From Anaerolineae bacterium (GTDB taxonomy: Bacteria > Chloroflexota > Anaerolineae > B4-G1 > DUEL01), in contig JANXAH010000218.1 in assembly GCA_025062415.1 (NCBI GenBank), forward strand, positions 1 to 40,002: a stretch of DNA of 40,002 nucleotides, written 5' to 3'. A program made the position numbers and the translations under genes. Each line of letters opens with the position of its first letter. Position 1 is the stretch's first letter. This document shows positions 39,122 through 40,002 of the stretch, in pieces. The notes beneath the pieces are model-generated. The model did no database searches, was not told the DNA's origin, and worked only from the letters and a program-made list of their open reading frames with translations.

Positions 39122-40002
39122 ATGCGCTCCAGGCCGACCATCCAGGATGTTGCCCGGCGGGCTGGTGTGTCCCGCCAGACTGTTTCACGTGTCCTCAACA
39201 ATAAGGGCGAGGTCCGGCCGGAGACCCGGGAACGGGTGTTGGCGGCCATAGAAGAACTGAACTACCGCCCCAACGCCGTCGCTCGCAGTATGGTGCGCGG
39301 GCATACCTATACCCTCGGCTGCATCGCCCCCACCCTCACCGATTACACCTTCGCCAGTATCATTGAGGGCGCCCAGGCCGAGGCCCGGCGTCAGGGCTAC
39401 TTCATTCTCACTGGAAGTGCCCCTACCGAACACGAGGTTGAGTCCTTGCTGGAAGAATTTCTCCACCGCCAGGTAGATGGCCTGATAGTTTTCAACCCCT
39501 ACGCCGACGGTCGCTTCCGCTATCTCCTTCCCCTCATTGAAAACGGCACTCCTGTCGTTTACCTCGGCAACACGCCCTGCAGTGAGCCTGTCTCCTCAGT
39601 CCGATGCGACGACCGAGACGGGGGCTATCAGGCAACTCGTTACCTACTGGAGTTAGGGCACAGGGCCATTGCGACGATTACTGGCCCCCCCAATGAGGAA
39701 TGCGTAGGGGATCGGTTGGATGGCTATCGCCGGGCTCTGGCAGAATACGCCCTATCGGTGAACGAGCGCCTGATCCTCCGCGGGGACTGGTCTGCTATTT
39801 CCGGTTATCGGGCGACTTCCTCCTTACTGGAAACCGGTGTTTCGTTCACGGCTATCTTTGCCCAGAACGACCAGATGGCCATCGGGGCAATTCGGGCATT
39901 GCGAGAAGCGGGCCTGCAGGTCCCGCGCGACGTCTCAGTCATCGGTTTTGACGACATCCCGCTGGCCTCCTACTTTGATCCGCCGCTGACCACCCTGCGC
40001 CA
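39122..40002 (+). CDS. LacI-family transcriptional regulator (3' end beyond window)
   Basis: Starts at ATG 39122 and runs to the edge of the window, about 293 residues, so about 40 more are expected. The N-terminal helix-turn-helix is TIQDVARRAGVSRQTVSRVLNN near 6-27, followed by RPETRERVLAAIEELNYRPN with the hinge helix (ARSM). A periplasmic-binding-like sensor domain follows: IEGAQAEARRQGY, LIVFNPYADG, RCDDRDGGYQATRYLLELGHR, GVSFTAIFAQNDQMAIGAIRALREAGLQVPRDVSVIGFDD, cited as landmarks. Such regulators sense sugars or related metabolites. The target operon is probably downstream, outside the window, which would indicate the ligand. Confidence 0.95.
   Translation, partial: MRSRPTIQDVARRAGVSRQTVSRVLNNKGEVRPETRERVLAAIEELNYRPNAVARSMVRGHTYTLGCIAPTLTDYTFASIIEGAQAEARRQGYFILTGSAPTEHEVESLLEEFLHRQVDGLIVFNPYADGRFRYLLPLIENGTPVVYLGNTPCSEPVSSVRCDDRDGGYQATRYLLELGHRAIATITGPPNEECVGDRLDGYRRALAEYALSVNERLILRGDWSAISGYRATSSLLETGVSFTAIFAQNDQMAIGAIRALREAGLQVPRDVSVIGFDDIPLASYFDPPLTTLR

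Noticed and set aside
1-40002. tRNA or rRNA genes
   Set aside because: No cloverleaf-like gene with a T-loop GTTCGA-type motif and acceptor stem, and no rRNA signature, was seen in the gaps.

Overview
The window is a GC-rich, densely coded bacterial chromosome segment with no rRNA or tRNA gene. Its protein families (IorAB, a DUF3786 protein, a DUF4013 membrane protein, a stand-alone SufC plus SufB/D pair), ribosomal gene clusters and abundant intergenic palindromes suggest Chloroflexota, probably an Anaerolineae-like and perhaps thermophilic, anaerobic or microaerophilic lineage. That placement is inference from gene content, not from a phylogenetic marker. I support 43 protein genes, the last cut by the window edge.

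Layout. 1-3.2 kb (+): a CcmD-like peptide, an MFS exporter, a coupled PD-(D/E)XK-like protein and a membrane-anchored Clp-fold serine proteinase. 3.2-4.9 kb (-): a membrane-anchored methyltransferase with a zinc ribbon, coupled to an integral membrane protein. 4.9-5.77 kb: a gene-free stretch with an array of short palindromes, a G-skewed hairpin element and a solo palindrome. 5.77-11.0 kb (+): a minimal SUF-type iron-sulfur assembly pair, a zinc-dependent phospholipase C-like protein and indolepyruvate:ferredoxin oxidoreductase (iorA, iorB). The first pair could supply clusters to IorA. 11.1-14.2 kb (-): dGTPase, arsenate reductase, and the translation operon infC-rpmI-rplT, in which infC starts on ATC. 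14.4-17.4 kb (+): a DUF4013 membrane protein, a TyrA-like dehydrogenase without the usual histidines and a GT4 glycosyltransferase. 17.5-20.5 kb (-): truB-ribF-queA. 20.6-26.3 kb (+): rplU-rpmA-rpmE (L31 with a helix-hairpin-helix tail), then tdk, hpt, a site-2 protease and a CHASE2 adenylate cyclase. 26.3-38.8 kb (-): thirteen genes in one direction, rpsO-pnp-lepB-coiled coil-AI-2E/GNAT fusion-56 aa protein-DUF3786-M50 protease-zinc-family dehydrogenase-lexA-sbcD-thiI-MBL hydrolase. 39.1 kb to the end (+): a LacI-family regulator with its own promoter and paired operators.

Regulation is unusually legible. Near-consensus sigma-A promoters precede infC, rplU and the LacI gene. The truB and rplU promoters are back to back, and their -35 boxes form one palindrome. 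Perfect or near-perfect GC-rich stem-loops sit at most gene junctions, and a roughly 93-nt hairpin lies between rpsO and pnp where PNPase autocontrol acts in other bacteria. I found no phage, IS element, CRISPR array or defence island. The most notable items are gene fusions (AI-2E transporter with two GNAT domains, L31 with an HhH domain), the TyrA-like protein lacking key residues, the palindrome families and the regulatory structures.
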